Assembly (NCBI GenBank): GCA_050732995.1
Contig: JBOHSA010000050.1
Location: 1 to 15,199, forward strand
Direction: 5' to 3'
Length of the DNA stretch: 15,199 nt
Source of the DNA: JBOHSA01 sp050732995
GTDB lineage: Bacteria; Gemmatimonadota; Gemmatimonadetes; Gemmatimonadales; GWC2-71-9
Shown here: positions 1-7,034 of the stretch, in pieces
Numbering within the stretch: position 1 is the first letter of the stretch
Layout: each line of letters starts with the position of its first letter
The notes under the pieces: generated by a model
The model's database searches: none
What the model saw: the letters and a program-made list of their open reading frames with translations, nothing else
Told to the model about the DNA's origin: nothing
Position numbers and translations under genes: made by a program

Positions 1-360
1 GTCGGGCGACGGCGGCGGGTCGGCGAGCACGCGCTCGCCGCGCTCCGGCGTCAGCAGCCGGCGTCGCCGGCTCCGGGTGGACCGCGCGTTCCGCAGCAGG
101 TTCAGGCCGACGGTGATCAGCCAGGCCGCCGGCGCAACCGGCAGCGCGCCTCTCCGGTACAATTTGACGAACGCCTCCTGCGCGAGATCGGCGGCCAGAT
201 CCGGATCGCCCGACAGACGGTCCAGATACCGGTAGAGCCGGTGGAAGTGCACGTGGAACTGCTCCACGAACCGGTCGTGGAACGACGGCGATGGTTCAGG
301 CGACGCGCCGGTACCCTCCCCCCTGGCGGAGGAACCAGCAGCCCGGCGGATTTGTGACAC
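1..360 (-). CDS. ECF-type RNA polymerase sigma factor, N-terminal part (runs off the left edge)
   Basis: The gene is partial: 120 codons are visible and the C-terminus lies beyond base 1. I translated it from the minus strand. Residues about 26-100 look like sigma-70 region 2: a helix with 'LYRYLDRLSGDPDLAADLAQ', then 'EAFVKLYRR', and 'AAWLITVGLNLLRNARST' matching the region 2.3/2.4 'W(L)xxIAxNxxRxxxR' pattern. A basic, linker-like stretch follows. Region 4 would lie outside the window. The proposed start is GTG at 360-358. No ATG is available and no good ribosome-binding site is visible, so the first 25 residues are uncertain. It begins 14 nt after the stop of the TonB-type receptor gene, so the two are probably co-transcribed. 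No FecR-like anti-sigma gene is seen on this side. Sigma-factor identity is fairly sure; its regulon is unknown. Confidence 0.8.
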   Translation of the reverse strand, partial: MSQIRRAAGSSARGEGTGASPEPSPSFHDRFVEQFHVHFHRLYRYLDRLSGDPDLAADLAQEAFVKLYRRGALPVAPAAWLITVGLNLLRNARSTRSRRRRLLTPERGERVLADPPPSPD

Positions 361-374
361 GGGGATCGGCGGGG

Positions 375-2633
375 TCAGAACTGCCAGTCGAGTCCCACGA
401 CCAGCGGGGCGAAGGGTCGCATTTCGATTGCGACGGGCCGGCCGGTCGCCGGATCCGTCGCATAGGTCAACACGTTCTTGCGGCCCAAGAGGTTCGTGAC
501 CGAGCCGAACAGCGCGATCACCGCGTCGCGTTTCGCTACGGCGACGTGCCAGTGTTTGCGCAGCCCGAGATCGATGCGGAGATAGCGTGGCAACACGGTC
601 GCCCCGAGCCGCTCTCCGCCATAGTGTGGGCTGCCGGCGAACTCGCACCCCTGGTCGAGGAGGTTGCAGGCTTCCCACTCCAGGCCGCTCGAGACGGCCG
701 TCGTGCGCCGTCCCAGGGCGCCGCTGACGCCGAGGCGGATCGAGGAGGTGGCGGTGGGGAACACGATCACCCCGCCCTCGAAGCGCTGGGCGGCCCCGTG
801 AGCGGGCAGGTAACTCGAGTCGGCGTAGCCGAGCCGCACGCGCTGGAGGCCGTAGCTCGCGACGATGCCGTAGCGCGCGGTGGTCACCGCGGCGCGGAAC
901 GACACGCCGCGCGCCGCGCCGGTGCCGACCGCGAAGGCGCCCGGCGCCGTCGTAAACGGCTCACCCTCGCGTGGCGCCACGAGGAGCACCCCGTCGGAGC
1001 CGCGCGCGTACGCCTGAGCGCCGAAGCGCACACCGGCCGTCGGGTGATAGTCCAGCCCAATCACGCCCTGGTCGCCCCGGGCCACGGGAATGCCCGGCGC
1101 GCCGGCGCCCAAGTAGAGGTCCGCCGGGAACACGTTGCCCACCACCGATTCCGCGTTCCGCAGGGATTGGGCGAACTGGTGCAGCCGGGCGTAACTCCCG
1201 GACACGACCAGCGGGTCCGCCACCTGCCATCGGACCTGCGCTCGCGGACCGAGGTAGAGGGCCTGCCGGCGGGCGGTGACCGACGCGCCGAGCCGGAGCT
1301 CCATCCGGTCGTTCACGCTTCTGGTGTGTTGCGCGAAGGCGGTGGCGACCGGGGTCCGCGCGCGCAGCCCCCAGGAAGGCAAGGTCCCGTCGGCGGAATC
1401 GGCGTCGATCCGGTACGCGGTGGTGCTGCGCTCGATGCGGATTCCCGCGGCGGTGGTCGTGTGGGCCGCGTGGTGACTCACGGCGGCGAGCAGGCCTTCG
1501 TCGCGGCGGGCCGTGGTCAGGTGGAGCCAGGCGGTCGGGGCGTTCCACTCGGAGCTCGCCTGGCCGGTCGCGCTCCAAGCGAGGACGCGGACGCCAAAGC
1601 GCCCTCCGCCGAGCTCGCGGCTCCAGGCGGTGCCCAGCGACTGGCTGTGCCACTCGAACACGTTGCGCCGGGACGCTGCAGTCGCTGCGGCCGCCGCGCT
1701 GACCTCGTTTCCGCTGTCGTAGCCCAGGAGCCGCAGCCGCCCGCCGAGCGCCGGCGTCTCGAGCTTCGCCAGCCAGTCGCCGGTCTCGCCCTGCAGGTAA
1801 GAGGCTTCGTGCCTCGGCGCGATCGCGCCCGGGAAGCTCGACCGCCAGCTCACCAGGTACCCTGCCCCGCCCGCCCCGAGCGGGCCGTCCAGGGTGAGCC
1901 GCGTCTGCGTGGTGCTGACGCTCCCCTGCGCCTGGTGGCGGGTCGCCGGCGCGCGCGTCACCGCGGCGACCGTACCAGACAGGGCCTCCGGGTACGCCGG
2001 CGACGGCGCCGCGGACGACAGGTCCAAATGGGAGAGCGCGTCGGGGTTCCAGGCGCTGAACACGCCGGCCGCGTGATAGGGACTGAAGACCGGAATCCCG
2101 TCGAGCAGGTAGGCGGTCTGATCCGAGGCCCCGCCCCGGATGTGGACGCCGCTGGGCGACTCCGGCTGCAGCACTACCTCCCCGCCGCCGAGGGCCTCGA
2201 GCATATCCGGTTCCGCCAGGAGCGGGTGATTCCTGGCTGCGGCGACCGAAGTCCACCGGTCGGGAAAAGCGCTACCGTCGCCCTCGTCGAGCCCGCGGGC
2301 GAGCGCCAGGGCGCGCACTTCGAGGGCCGGGAGCGCGAAGGGATCGGGGAGGAGCGAGACGCTGATCTCGAGCCGCCCGGCGCGCGGCACGAGCGCGTGC
2401 AGCGATCGCGGGGCGTAGCCGATGAAGCGCACGGTGATGTGATGCGGCCCGGCCGGGACCTGGTGGAGTTCGTACCGCCCGTCGGCGTCCGAGGTGGCGG
2501 CGCGGCCCAGCTCGGTCAACACGATGACGGCGCCCGCGAGGGGTCTGCCGGTCTCCCCGTCCCGCACCTTGCCCACGATCGTCGCCGGCGTCGCTTGCAG
2601 CGCGAGCAGGACGGTTCCCAGCAGGAGGTGCAT
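375..2633 (-). CDS. TonB-dependent receptor-like outer-membrane protein with N-terminal carboxypeptidase-regulatory-like domain
   Basis: A 752-residue outer-membrane protein. A short signal peptide (about residues 1-16, MHLLLGTVLLALQA) is followed by a carboxypeptidase-D regulatory-like beta-sandwich (about 18-95; 'GKVRDGETGRPLAGAVIVL', 'SDADGRYELHQVPAG', 'GYAPRS'). A plug domain follows at about 145-230, with 'SGVHIRGGASDQTAYLLDG' typical of TonB-receptor plugs. The rest is a beta-barrel ending in the aromatic 'GLDWQF', as outer-membrane barrels do. No TonB box was pinned down. The length suits a SusC/FecA-like receptor of moderate size, but the ligand cannot be told. The start is ATG 2633; an in-frame TAA lies 15 nt upstream, so no longer form is possible. 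The Shine-Dalgarno is weak. It sits between a small exported protein and a sigma factor on the same strand. A long open frame on the opposite strand is a GC-rich shadow. Confidence 0.88.
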   Translation of the reverse strand: MHLLLGTVLLALQATPATIVGKVRDGETGRPLAGAVIVLTELGRAATSDADGRYELHQVPAGPHHITVRFIGYAPRSLHALVPRAGRLEISVSLLPDPFALPALEVRALALARGLDEGDGSAFPDRWTSVAAARNHPLLAEPDMLEALGGGEVVLQPESPSGVHIRGGASDQTAYLLDGIPVFSPYHAAGVFSAWNPDALSHLDLSSAAPSPAYPEALSGTVAAVTRAPATRHQAQGSVSTTQTRLTLDGPLGAGGAGYLVSWRSSFPGAIAPRHEASYLQGETGDWLAKLETPALGGRLRLLGYDSGNEVSAAAAATAASRRNVFEWHSQSLGTAWSRELGGGRFGVRVLAWSATGQASSEWNAPTAWLHLTTARRDEGLLAAVSHHAAHTTTAAGIRIERSTTAYRIDADSADGTLPSWGLRARTPVATAFAQHTRSVNDRMELRLGASVTARRQALYLGPRAQVRWQVADPLVVSGSYARLHQFAQSLRNAESVVGNVFPADLYLGAGAPGIPVARGDQGVIGLDYHPTAGVRFGAQAYARGSDGVLLVAPREGEPFTTAPGAFAVGTGAARGVSFRAAVTTARYGIVASYGLQRVRLGYADSSYLPAHGAAQRFEGGVIVFPTATSSIRLGVSGALGRRTTAVSSGLEWEACNLLDQGCEFAGSPHYGGERLGATVLPRYLRIDLGLRKHWHVAVAKRDAVIALFGSVTNLLGRKNVLTYATDPATGRPVAIEMRPFAPLVVGLDWQF

Positions 2634-2737
2634 GCGCTGCCCGAAGAGTTAGTGCTTCATTAACCCGCAGCTGCCGTCCGGGTTCCCCGCGGCACCAGCC
2701 GGACCCCGGGCGGCCTTTACGCACCACGTCGGGGCTC

Positions 2738-3208
2738 CTAGGGGCGGTAGCGGCCCAGATCGACCGGTTCCCAGCGATCGCCGCGTCCGATGCGTGAGCC
2801 GATCACGGCCCCGACCACCGCGCCGAGCGCCGTGCCGAGGACGACCTTTTCAGAGCCGTTCGTACTGCCGCAAAACACCCCATAATCGTCGGGGGAGGCC
2901 AGGCAGCCCGCCCCGAGCCCGACCGCGCCTCCGACGATCACCCCGAGCACGAGACCCAGACGTGAGGTTGTGCGGCCGCGGCTGACCTCGAGCCGCGCCA
3001 GTGTGCTGACGGGGAACGGTCGGGTCGGGCCGCCCGAGTGCAGCAACAGCGCCCCGTTTTCGAGTCCCTTGAAGACTCCCACCCGGGCCTTCGTCGCCGG
3101 ATCGGCCCAGAACAGCCGCACCCGGGCTCCGGCCGCGAGCGGTGCCGGCTCCTGCGCAACGGCCCGGATGGGGAACTGCAGCAGCAGGACTGCCGCGGCC
3201 AGTCGCAT
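2738..3208 (-). CDS. Exported glycine-zipper protein of unknown function
   Basis: A 156-residue protein with an N-terminal signal peptide (hydrophobic residues 3-12, likely cleavage after 'RAVA', before Q19). A small beta-like domain (about 25-75) follows: 'ARVRLFWADPATKARV...' then 'LLHSGG...' and 'LARLEVSRG'. Two glycine-rich hydrophobic segments (about 84-102 and 122-140, 'GTALGAVVGAVIGSRIGRG') have the GxxxG spacing of glycine zippers. Between them are two cysteines (C102 and C113) that could form a disulphide. This layout is common in uncharacterised envelope proteins and implies membrane association, probably in the periplasm. The start is supported by a strong AGGGAGG about 5 nt before ATG 3208. 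It is encoded just upstream of the TonB-type receptor, and co-transcription is plausible. No enzymatic function is recognisable. Confidence 0.75.
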   Translation of the reverse strand: MRLAAAVLLLQFPIRAVAQEPAPLAAGARVRLFWADPATKARVGVFKGLENGALLLHSGGPTRPFPVSTLARLEVSRGRTTSRLGLVLGVIVGGAVGLGAGCLASPDDYGVFCGSTNGSEKVVLGTALGAVVGAVIGSRIGRGDRWEPVDLGRYRP

Positions 3209-3265
3209 TCAGCCTCCCTTGTCGATCCGTCGGACGTCCTCCCTCACTCCCCGCGGGCTCCCCAG

Positions 3266-4144
3266 TCATCGGCCCCGCGGGGCCGGCGCCGCCGGCGGTG
3301 GGGAGGGAATGGGGACCCGGAAGAACCGGTGAATCAGCCAGGTGCCGTCCGGCTGGCGCACCCACTGCGCGACGAACTTGCCGTGCTGCTCGCTCACCGG
3401 TTGCCCGGGGAACGCCAGCCGCTCGAAATAGGATCCCCAGAGGAGTGCCGTGCCCCCGAAGACCTCGATCGTGTCCGGAGTGGCCGTCGCCACCTCCACC
3501 CGGACTCCAGGGAACGAGCCGATGAACGCCCGAATGGAATCGCGGGTGTGGATCGGATGGATGCCCGGCTCGAACAGGATCGCCGTCGGGGTATAGAACG
3601 CGGCGATCGCATCCGGATTCACGGTGTGCGCGGCCGCCTGGTAGCGCTGCATGGCCGCCGCGATCGCCTCCCGCGTGGCGGCGGGATCGGGGTCGCCGGA
3701 GGCGGCCACGCATGACAGCAGGAAGCCGAGGGTCGCCAGCAGGAGGGCTTGAGGGGCGCGGGCGCGCCACCGGGCGATGCCAACCGCCACGAGCGACGCC
3801 ACGAGGACGCCGATCGTCGTGACGATGGAGATCGCCGCGAATCCCAGGCCGATCATGTCGCCGCCCCGCGTCGGGCGGATCAGGATGGGGACGTACAGCA
3901 CGCACGCGGTCAACAGCAGGAGGAGCGACAGCACCAGGGCGATTGCGGCGGGCGCGGGTCCGCGCCAAGGCAGCCACAGCGCCGCCGCCAGCACGTACGG
4001 CAGCGCCTGCAGAGCGAACAGGGCCGGGTGCAGCAGGTACCCGGCGAGATGGGGGGCGGCGTAGGCCACGTAGCCCGGGGTCGCCGTGGCCAGTGCGAGG
4101 CCGCCGAAGAACCCGGCAGCCGCGTAGCCCTTGGTGCGCGTCAC
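3266..4144 (-). CDS. Membrane protein with C-terminal NTF2-like (DUF4440/SnoaL-type) domain and an internal lipobox
   Basis: I place the start at GTG 4144, which overlaps the upstream gene's stop as GTGA and gives 292 residues. The open frame extends further upstream but only as a shadow of the preceding gene. Four or five hydrophobic segments are visible (about 7-28, 39-58, 67-86, 97-121, 132-145). The last ends in 'LLATLGFLLSC' (C145), which looks like a lipoprotein signal with its lipobox. Residues about 155-280 form an NTF2-like domain: 'AATREAIAAAMQRYQAAAH', 'AIAAFYTPTAILFEPG', 'DSIRAFIGSFPGV', 'GKFVAQWVRQPDGTWLIHRF'. These are typical of DUF4440 proteins, often lipoproteins in this kind of organism. 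It therefore reads as a small membrane protein joined in frame to a lipoprotein. An alternative is a separate internal start, for example GTG at residue 119. The function is unknown; ligand binding is the usual inference for such folds. Confidence 0.7.
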   Translation of the reverse strand: MTRTKGYAAAGFFGGLALATATPGYVAYAAPHLAGYLLHPALFALQALPYVLAAALWLPWRGPAPAAIALVLSLLLLLTACVLYVPILIRPTRGGDMIGLGFAAISIVTTIGVLVASLVAVGIARWRARAPQALLLATLGFLLSCVAASGDPDPAATREAIAAAMQRYQAAAHTVNPDAIAAFYTPTAILFEPGIHPIHTRDSIRAFIGSFPGVRVEVATATPDTIEVFGGTALLWGSYFERLAFPGQPVSEQHGKFVAQWVRQPDGTWLIHRFFRVPIPSPPPAAPAPRGR

Positions 4145-4596
4145 CGGTCCCGCCGCCGGCGCACCGCTTCCGCGGTGGCGATGAACGCCGGCATGGGCAC
4201 GCTCGCGATCAGCTCGCCGATGACGTCCAACGCGAGATCGCTGCTGTGGCGGAAGCGGATGCAGGCCTTGCCCATGTCCAGCCGCTTGCCGGCCCGGCGA
4301 AAGCCGTCCTGGAGGCGGCGCTGCAGCTCGGCGCTGCCGTACACAGCCATCAGGTGGAGGGTGGCATAACCCTTCTGCGACGCCAACGCGGCGTACCACA
4401 GCGCCTGGCCGTTGTAGGTCGTGGGATACACGCGGAGCGGGACCTCGTAGGTGATCATGTCGCGGGTCACGGTCTCGCGGTAACCGGCCGGCAGGTGCCG
4501 CTTGATGATGCGCCGGACGGCCGTCAACGCCGCGCGTCGTTCGGCTGGGAGCTGCGCGAGGAGCGCGGCTACGGTGGGAGCAGTGGAGCGGGCCAT
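4141..4596 (-). CDS. DUF1801 (YdhG-like) domain protein
   Basis: A 151-residue protein whose whole length fits a DUF1801/YdhG-type domain: an N-terminal helix pair ('VAALLAQLPAERRAALTAVR'), then 'RDMITYEVPLRVYP' and 'NGQALWYAALASQKGYATLH'. The C-terminal half has the characteristic 'GFRRAGKRLDMGKACIRF' and 'LDVIGELIASVP'. The biochemical role of the family is unclear; it is usually described as an iron-chaperone-like or uncharacterised alpha/beta fold, and nothing here sharpens that. The start ATG at 4596 lies 4 nt after the stop of the NTF2-like gene. Its stop overlaps the next gene's GTG by 4 nt (GTGA), so translation is probably coupled both ways. The longer open frame upstream of 4596 is arginine/serine-rich shadow and was discarded. 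Confidence 0.85.
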   Translation of the reverse strand: MARSTAPTVAALLAQLPAERRAALTAVRRIIKRHLPAGYRETVTRDMITYEVPLRVYPTTYNGQALWYAALASQKGYATLHLMAVYGSAELQRRLQDGFRRAGKRLDMGKACIRFRHSSDLALDVIGELIASVPMPAFIATAEAVRRRRDR

Positions 4597-4600
4597 CTCG

Positions 4601-4981
4601 CTACATGCGCTCGACCCAGGGTGCGCGCCACTCGGGCGCCGGGAACGGCTTCGACCAGTACGCGATTTCCTTGGCGATGCGGCCGCCGCGCATCTCGAAC
4701 ACGAACACGCACTGGTACGGATCGCCGTCCCCGTAGTCAAGGCTGGCTTCCAGCACCCATAGGTCGCCGCTGCCGGTCGTGCGCCGAGGGGTGACCTTGG
4801 GCAGCGACGGGAAGCGGCTGTAGATCTCGCGCCGGTTGTTCCCGCCCCGGATCCGCTCGCCCGACTGGGGCCGCTCCAGGACGACGTCTTCGGTGAACAC
4901 TTTGTCGAGCGCCGCCAGGTCTCGCCGGTTGATCGCGGCCGCGAGCGCGTCGATCGTCGCCCGGTTCTGCGCCTCACTCAT
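4601..4981 (-). CDS. SnoaL/NTF2-like fold protein
   Basis: A 126-residue protein of single-domain NTF2-like size. An N-terminal helix pair, 'QNRATIDALAAAINRRDLAA', is followed by 'LDKVFTEDVVLERPQSGERI', 'GGNNRREIYSRFPSLPKV', and C-terminal strands 'QCVFVFEMRGGRIAKEIAYW'. The SnoaL/ketosteroid-isomerase superfamily covers cyclases, isomerases, epoxide hydrolases and non-enzymatic ligand binders; the substrate cannot be predicted. No signal peptide is seen, so it should be cytoplasmic. The start ATG 4981 has GGGAGAG about 5 nt upstream. The DUF1801 gene follows with 4 nt between stop and start. A second NTF2-like domain lies two genes downstream at the C-terminus of the membrane fusion protein. 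Confidence 0.85.
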   Translation of the reverse strand: MSEAQNRATIDALAAAINRRDLAALDKVFTEDVVLERPQSGERIRGGNNRREIYSRFPSLPKVTPRRTTGSGDLWVLEASLDYGDGDPYQCVFVFEMRGGRIAKEIAYWSKPFPAPEWRAPWVERM

Positions 4982-5015
4982 GGGGACTCTCCCGCCTGGG
5001 GCGGCGCGGCGCGGC

Positions 5016-5399
5016 TCAGCGCGGCCACAGCCACCCGAACGCGCCGGCCGTCAGCAGCGCGTAGATCACCCCGTCGACGGTCGCCTTGATCGTGGTCGAC
5101 CAGGCTCGGCGGTACCAGATCGACATCTGCCACAGCGCGACCGAGTAGCCCACGAACGCGGTGACGCCGGCGAAGCGGAACACAGACAGGTACGGGGCGC
5201 CGGGCGGCAAGGCGCGCCCGGCGACGTAGGCGGCGAACACGCCGACGACCACGCTATAGAGGAACCACAGGGTGAGGTTCTTGCCCATCGGCCACGGGCC
5301 GTTCGGGATCACCGTGAGCACCAGGTTCGGCCCCGTCCGGATCTTCTCGGCAAACTCGGGCGATTTCATCTCCTGCGTGCTCGACGGGCGGGGGACCAT
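5016..5399 (-). CDS. Membrane protein of unknown function, probably missing its N-terminal helix
   Basis: From ATG 5399 the product is 127 residues. After an N-terminal soluble segment ('QEMKSPEFAEKIRTGPNLVL', then 'NGPWPMGKNL') come about three transmembrane helices: 'LWFLYSVVVGVFAAYVAG', 'FRFAGVTAFVGYSVALWQM' and 'VDGVIYALLTAGAFGWLW'. It matches a family of uncharacterised bacterial membrane proteins that, as I recall it, normally starts with an extra helix before a 'PPGDYM' motif and is about 180-190 residues long. Here the same frame continues upstream of the ATG through 'ALRPLAIPPGDY', then runs directly into the end of the preceding VOC gene. No Shine-Dalgarno precedes the ATG. I infer loss of the 5' part by deletion, so this may be a pseudogene. 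Confidence is good for the frame and low for a functional product. Confidence 0.6.
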   Translation of the reverse strand: MVPRPSSTQEMKSPEFAEKIRTGPNLVLTVIPNGPWPMGKNLTLWFLYSVVVGVFAAYVAGRALPPGAPYLSVFRFAGVTAFVGYSVALWQMSIWYRRAWSTTIKATVDGVIYALLTAGAFGWLWPR

Positions 5400-5434
5400 G
5401 TAGTCGCCCGGCGGGATGGCGAGTGGGCGGAGCG

Positions 5435-5818
5435 CTAGGTCTCGGCGCCGGGCGGCTTGCCGGCGCGCGCGCCGGTGTGCCCCATGACGTTGATCACCAC
5501 CCCGTTCGGGTCCTCGACCCCGAACCGCCGCACCCCCCATGGCTCGTCGGTCAGGGGATATACGACCCGGTAGCCCCGCGCGACCGCATCGGCGTGGACG
5601 CCGTCGACGTCCTCCACCTCGACCGAGATCGTCGGTTGCGCCGGCCCCGCGTCGCCCGCCCGGACGATGCTGATTTGGGCCGTCGGGTTCGAGGGCGAGA
5701 CGTAGGTGGCGATCCACCCCAGGTCCATTCCCACCCGGAGGCCCAGCAAGCCGCCGTAGAAGTCCCGGCACAGGTCGGGGTGGCGTGACGGGATGTTCGG
5801 GACGATGCGTCTGACGGT
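5435..5818 (-). CDS. VOC (glyoxalase/bleomycin-resistance fold) family protein, start codon unclear
   Basis: About 127 residues of a single VOC module pair: 'TVRRIVPNIPSRHPDLCRDF', 'LLGLRVGMDLGWIATYVS', 'AQISIVRAGD', 'PTISVEVEDVDGVHADAVAR', 'PWGVRRFGVEDPNGVVINVM'. The terminal 'DPNG(V)xxNVM' signature is typical of VOC proteins; members include glyoxalases, dioxygenases and antibiotic-binding proteins, and the substrate is unknown. The stop is TAG 5437-5435. Homologues of this type normally begin just before the 'xxRIVPNI' strand, but there is no ATG, GTG or TTG in frame between the previous gene's stop and that point. I set the 5' limit at the first family-like codon (ACC, 5818); this is not a demonstrated start. 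The nearest in-frame upstream starts lie deep inside the preceding gene. A point mutation of the start codon, or sequence error, is likely. Confidence 0.6.
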   Translation of the reverse strand, partial: TVRRIVPNIPSRHPDLCRDFYGGLLGLRVGMDLGWIATYVSPSNPTAQISIVRAGDAGPAQPTISVEVEDVDGVHADAVARGYRVVYPLTDEPWGVRRFGVEDPNGVVINVMGHTGARAGKPPGAET

Positions 5819-5828
5819 GGCTGGTGCC

Positions 5829-6209
5829 TCAGTCGCGCTGTACGGCGGTGGGATGGGTGGGCTGATACAGGCCGAGCTCGCCGCCGCTCGGTAACCGCAC
5901 GCTGGTGAACAGGCCCCACTCTGCCCGCTGGACCTTCCGGCATGCGACGTGCTTCGCCTTGAGCGTCCGGACGACCGCCTCCACGTCGTCACACATGAGA
6001 TAGAGCACGGCGCCGAGGAGCTCGTGCTCCGCATGCCGCTGGACGAAGGTCCCCTCGGACGGGTGCACCGCGAGCTCCGCGGGCGGGAGCGCGAAGATCA
6101 GCCAGCCGTCGCCAGCATCGACGGCAGGGAATCCCAGCACGTCGCGCAAGAAGCCGCGGTCGGCATCGGGGTCCTTGGTGTAGAGCAGGAAGTGGGCGCC
6201 CGAGATCAC
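5829..6209 (-). CDS. VOC (glyoxalase/bleomycin-resistance fold) family protein
   Basis: A 126-residue VOC protein. From GTG 6209 it begins 'ISGAHFLLYTKDPDADRGFL', the usual start of this group. It continues 'RDVLGFPAVDAGDGWLIFAL', 'PPAELAVHPSEG', 'LLGAVLYLMCDDVEAVVRTL', and ends 'RLPSGGELGLYQPTHP'. The H near the first strand and the E in 'GELGLYQP' are at the places where VOC enzymes hold a metal, so metal binding is possible but not shown. A longer reading from a TTG at 6245 adds only an arginine-rich stretch and is less likely. There is no clear Shine-Dalgarno before the GTG. The second VOC gene follows 10 nt after the stop. Two adjacent VOC genes of different subfamilies suggest independent recruitment and not a tandem duplication. 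Confidence 0.82.
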   Translation of the reverse strand: MISGAHFLLYTKDPDADRGFLRDVLGFPAVDAGDGWLIFALPPAELAVHPSEGTFVQRHAEHELLGAVLYLMCDDVEAVVRTLKAKHVACRKVQRAEWGLFTSVRLPSGGELGLYQPTHPTAVQRD

Positions 6210-6257
6210 GCGCGTAAGGTGCGGGCGGCGGGCGCGCCGGCGCAAGAGAGGTGGCCG

Positions 6258-6725
6258 TCAGCTCGGCTCGTGGACGGCGCCCAGCCCGAGACGGTCCCGC
6301 AGCGCCCCCACGGTGCCATCGAGCCAGCGGTCATCGAAGCCGAGCCGGTACAGATTCGTGCCGTGGCGGCCACGTCGGGCCGCCCGCCACAGCCGGCGGG
6401 GCGCGAGGAACACACCCATCGCGACCGCGCCGGTGTTCAGCAGCCACGCCGCGTAATAGCCCGCGCACCCCGAAGTGAGCTCCCACGCAGCGATCTCGGC
6501 CTCGCCGACGAGCGAGGTGTCGTAGCCGGTCGCGATGTGATGGAGATCGTGCAGCCGAACGGCGCGCCGGCGTCCGTCGGTGTTCGGGAACCTCACCGGC
6601 ACCGGGCCGAGCTTCACCTTCACCCAGGCCTGGCTGTACCCTCCGTCATCCCCGAAACTGTTGTCGCGGAAATATTGGGCTCGCGCGTCCCGCAGGAGAG
6701 TGGCGTCGCCGTACGGGACCGTCAC
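6258..6725 (-). CDS. Coq4-like protein with HDxxHx11E motif
   Basis: A 155-residue protein that carries the putative zinc-binding motif of the Coq4 family: H59-D60-x-x-H63 followed by exactly 11 residues and E75 ('LHDLHHIATGYDTSLVGEAE'). The following 'IAAWELTSGCAGYYAAWLLN' is a hydrophobic helix, as in Coq4 proteins. Coq4 in eukaryotes is needed for coenzyme Q synthesis (C1 decarboxylation/hydroxylation step). Bacterial Coq4-like proteins are more varied, and here no other quinone-pathway gene is nearby, so the function remains an inference. The start is GTG 6725, whose GTGA overlaps the stop of the upstream small membrane gene. That gene carries an amber codon, so coupling may be impaired. 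A weak AGGA lies close before the start. Location is cytoplasmic or membrane-associated. Confidence 0.7.
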   Translation of the reverse strand: MTVPYGDATLLRDARAQYFRDNSFGDDGGYSQAWVKVKLGPVPVRFPNTDGRRRAVRLHDLHHIATGYDTSLVGEAEIAAWELTSGCAGYYAAWLLNTGAVAMGVFLAPRRLWRAARRGRHGTNLYRLGFDDRWLDGTVGALRDRLGLGAVHEPS

Positions 6726-6991
6726 GTCCTGTGCCGGCGTAGCGGGAAGGTGAATCGCGCCAGTATCAACAGCACCACGCCCAGGAACAACAGCGACGCC
6801 ACGCTCATGACGACGGCGAAGGCACCGGCATGCGTCGCCATGGCCCGGCGCACGAACGGCGTCGGCGGGGTGTCGACCGCGAGGAGCACCTACAGCACCG
6901 CTACTTCGAGCACGACGAGTGCCGCCGCGATCCCGAGCCTGCTGTAGTCCCGGGGCTGCTCCACGTCGTCTGGTTTGTCCTCTGCTGCCAC
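6722..6991 (-). pseudogene. Small two-helix membrane protein interrupted by an in-frame amber codon
   Basis: This gene was found by translating the apparently empty stretch. From GTG 6991 the frame reads 'AAEDKPDDVEQPRDYSRLG', a hydrophobic stretch 'IAAALVVLEVAVL', a TAG at 6892-6890 (codon 34), then 'VLLAVDTPPTPFVRRAMATH', a second helix 'FAVVMSVASLLFLGVVLLIL' and a basic tail ending at TGA 6724-6722. A good Shine-Dalgarno (GGAG, about 8 nt before the GTG) and the 4-nt GTGA overlap with the Coq4-like gene show a once-translated gene of 89 residues in the same operon. The amber falls inside the first membrane helix. It could be a real nonsense mutation (one change from CAG, TGG or TTG) or a base-call error. 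I do not recognise the family. The hydrophobic pattern is clear; function is unknown. Confidence 0.65.
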
Positions 6992-7034
6992 GTTGTCGCT
7001 CCGACGAGCGGTGCGTGCTGTCAACGAACCGTGG

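Noticed and set aside
961..2256. Second long minus-strand frame inside the receptor gene
   Set aside because: Low-complexity arginine/glycine composition and full overlap with a well-supported gene.
291..2663. Very long open frame on the plus strand opposite the TonB-type receptor
   Set aside because: Arginine/glycine/alanine-rich with no domain; a shadow of the GC-rich receptor gene, which has clear family motifs.
3271..3284. Perfect palindrome GGCCCCGCGGGGCC as a terminator
   Set aside because: It lies within the last codons of the membrane/NTF2 gene and has no T-run; such palindromes are frequent at this GC content.
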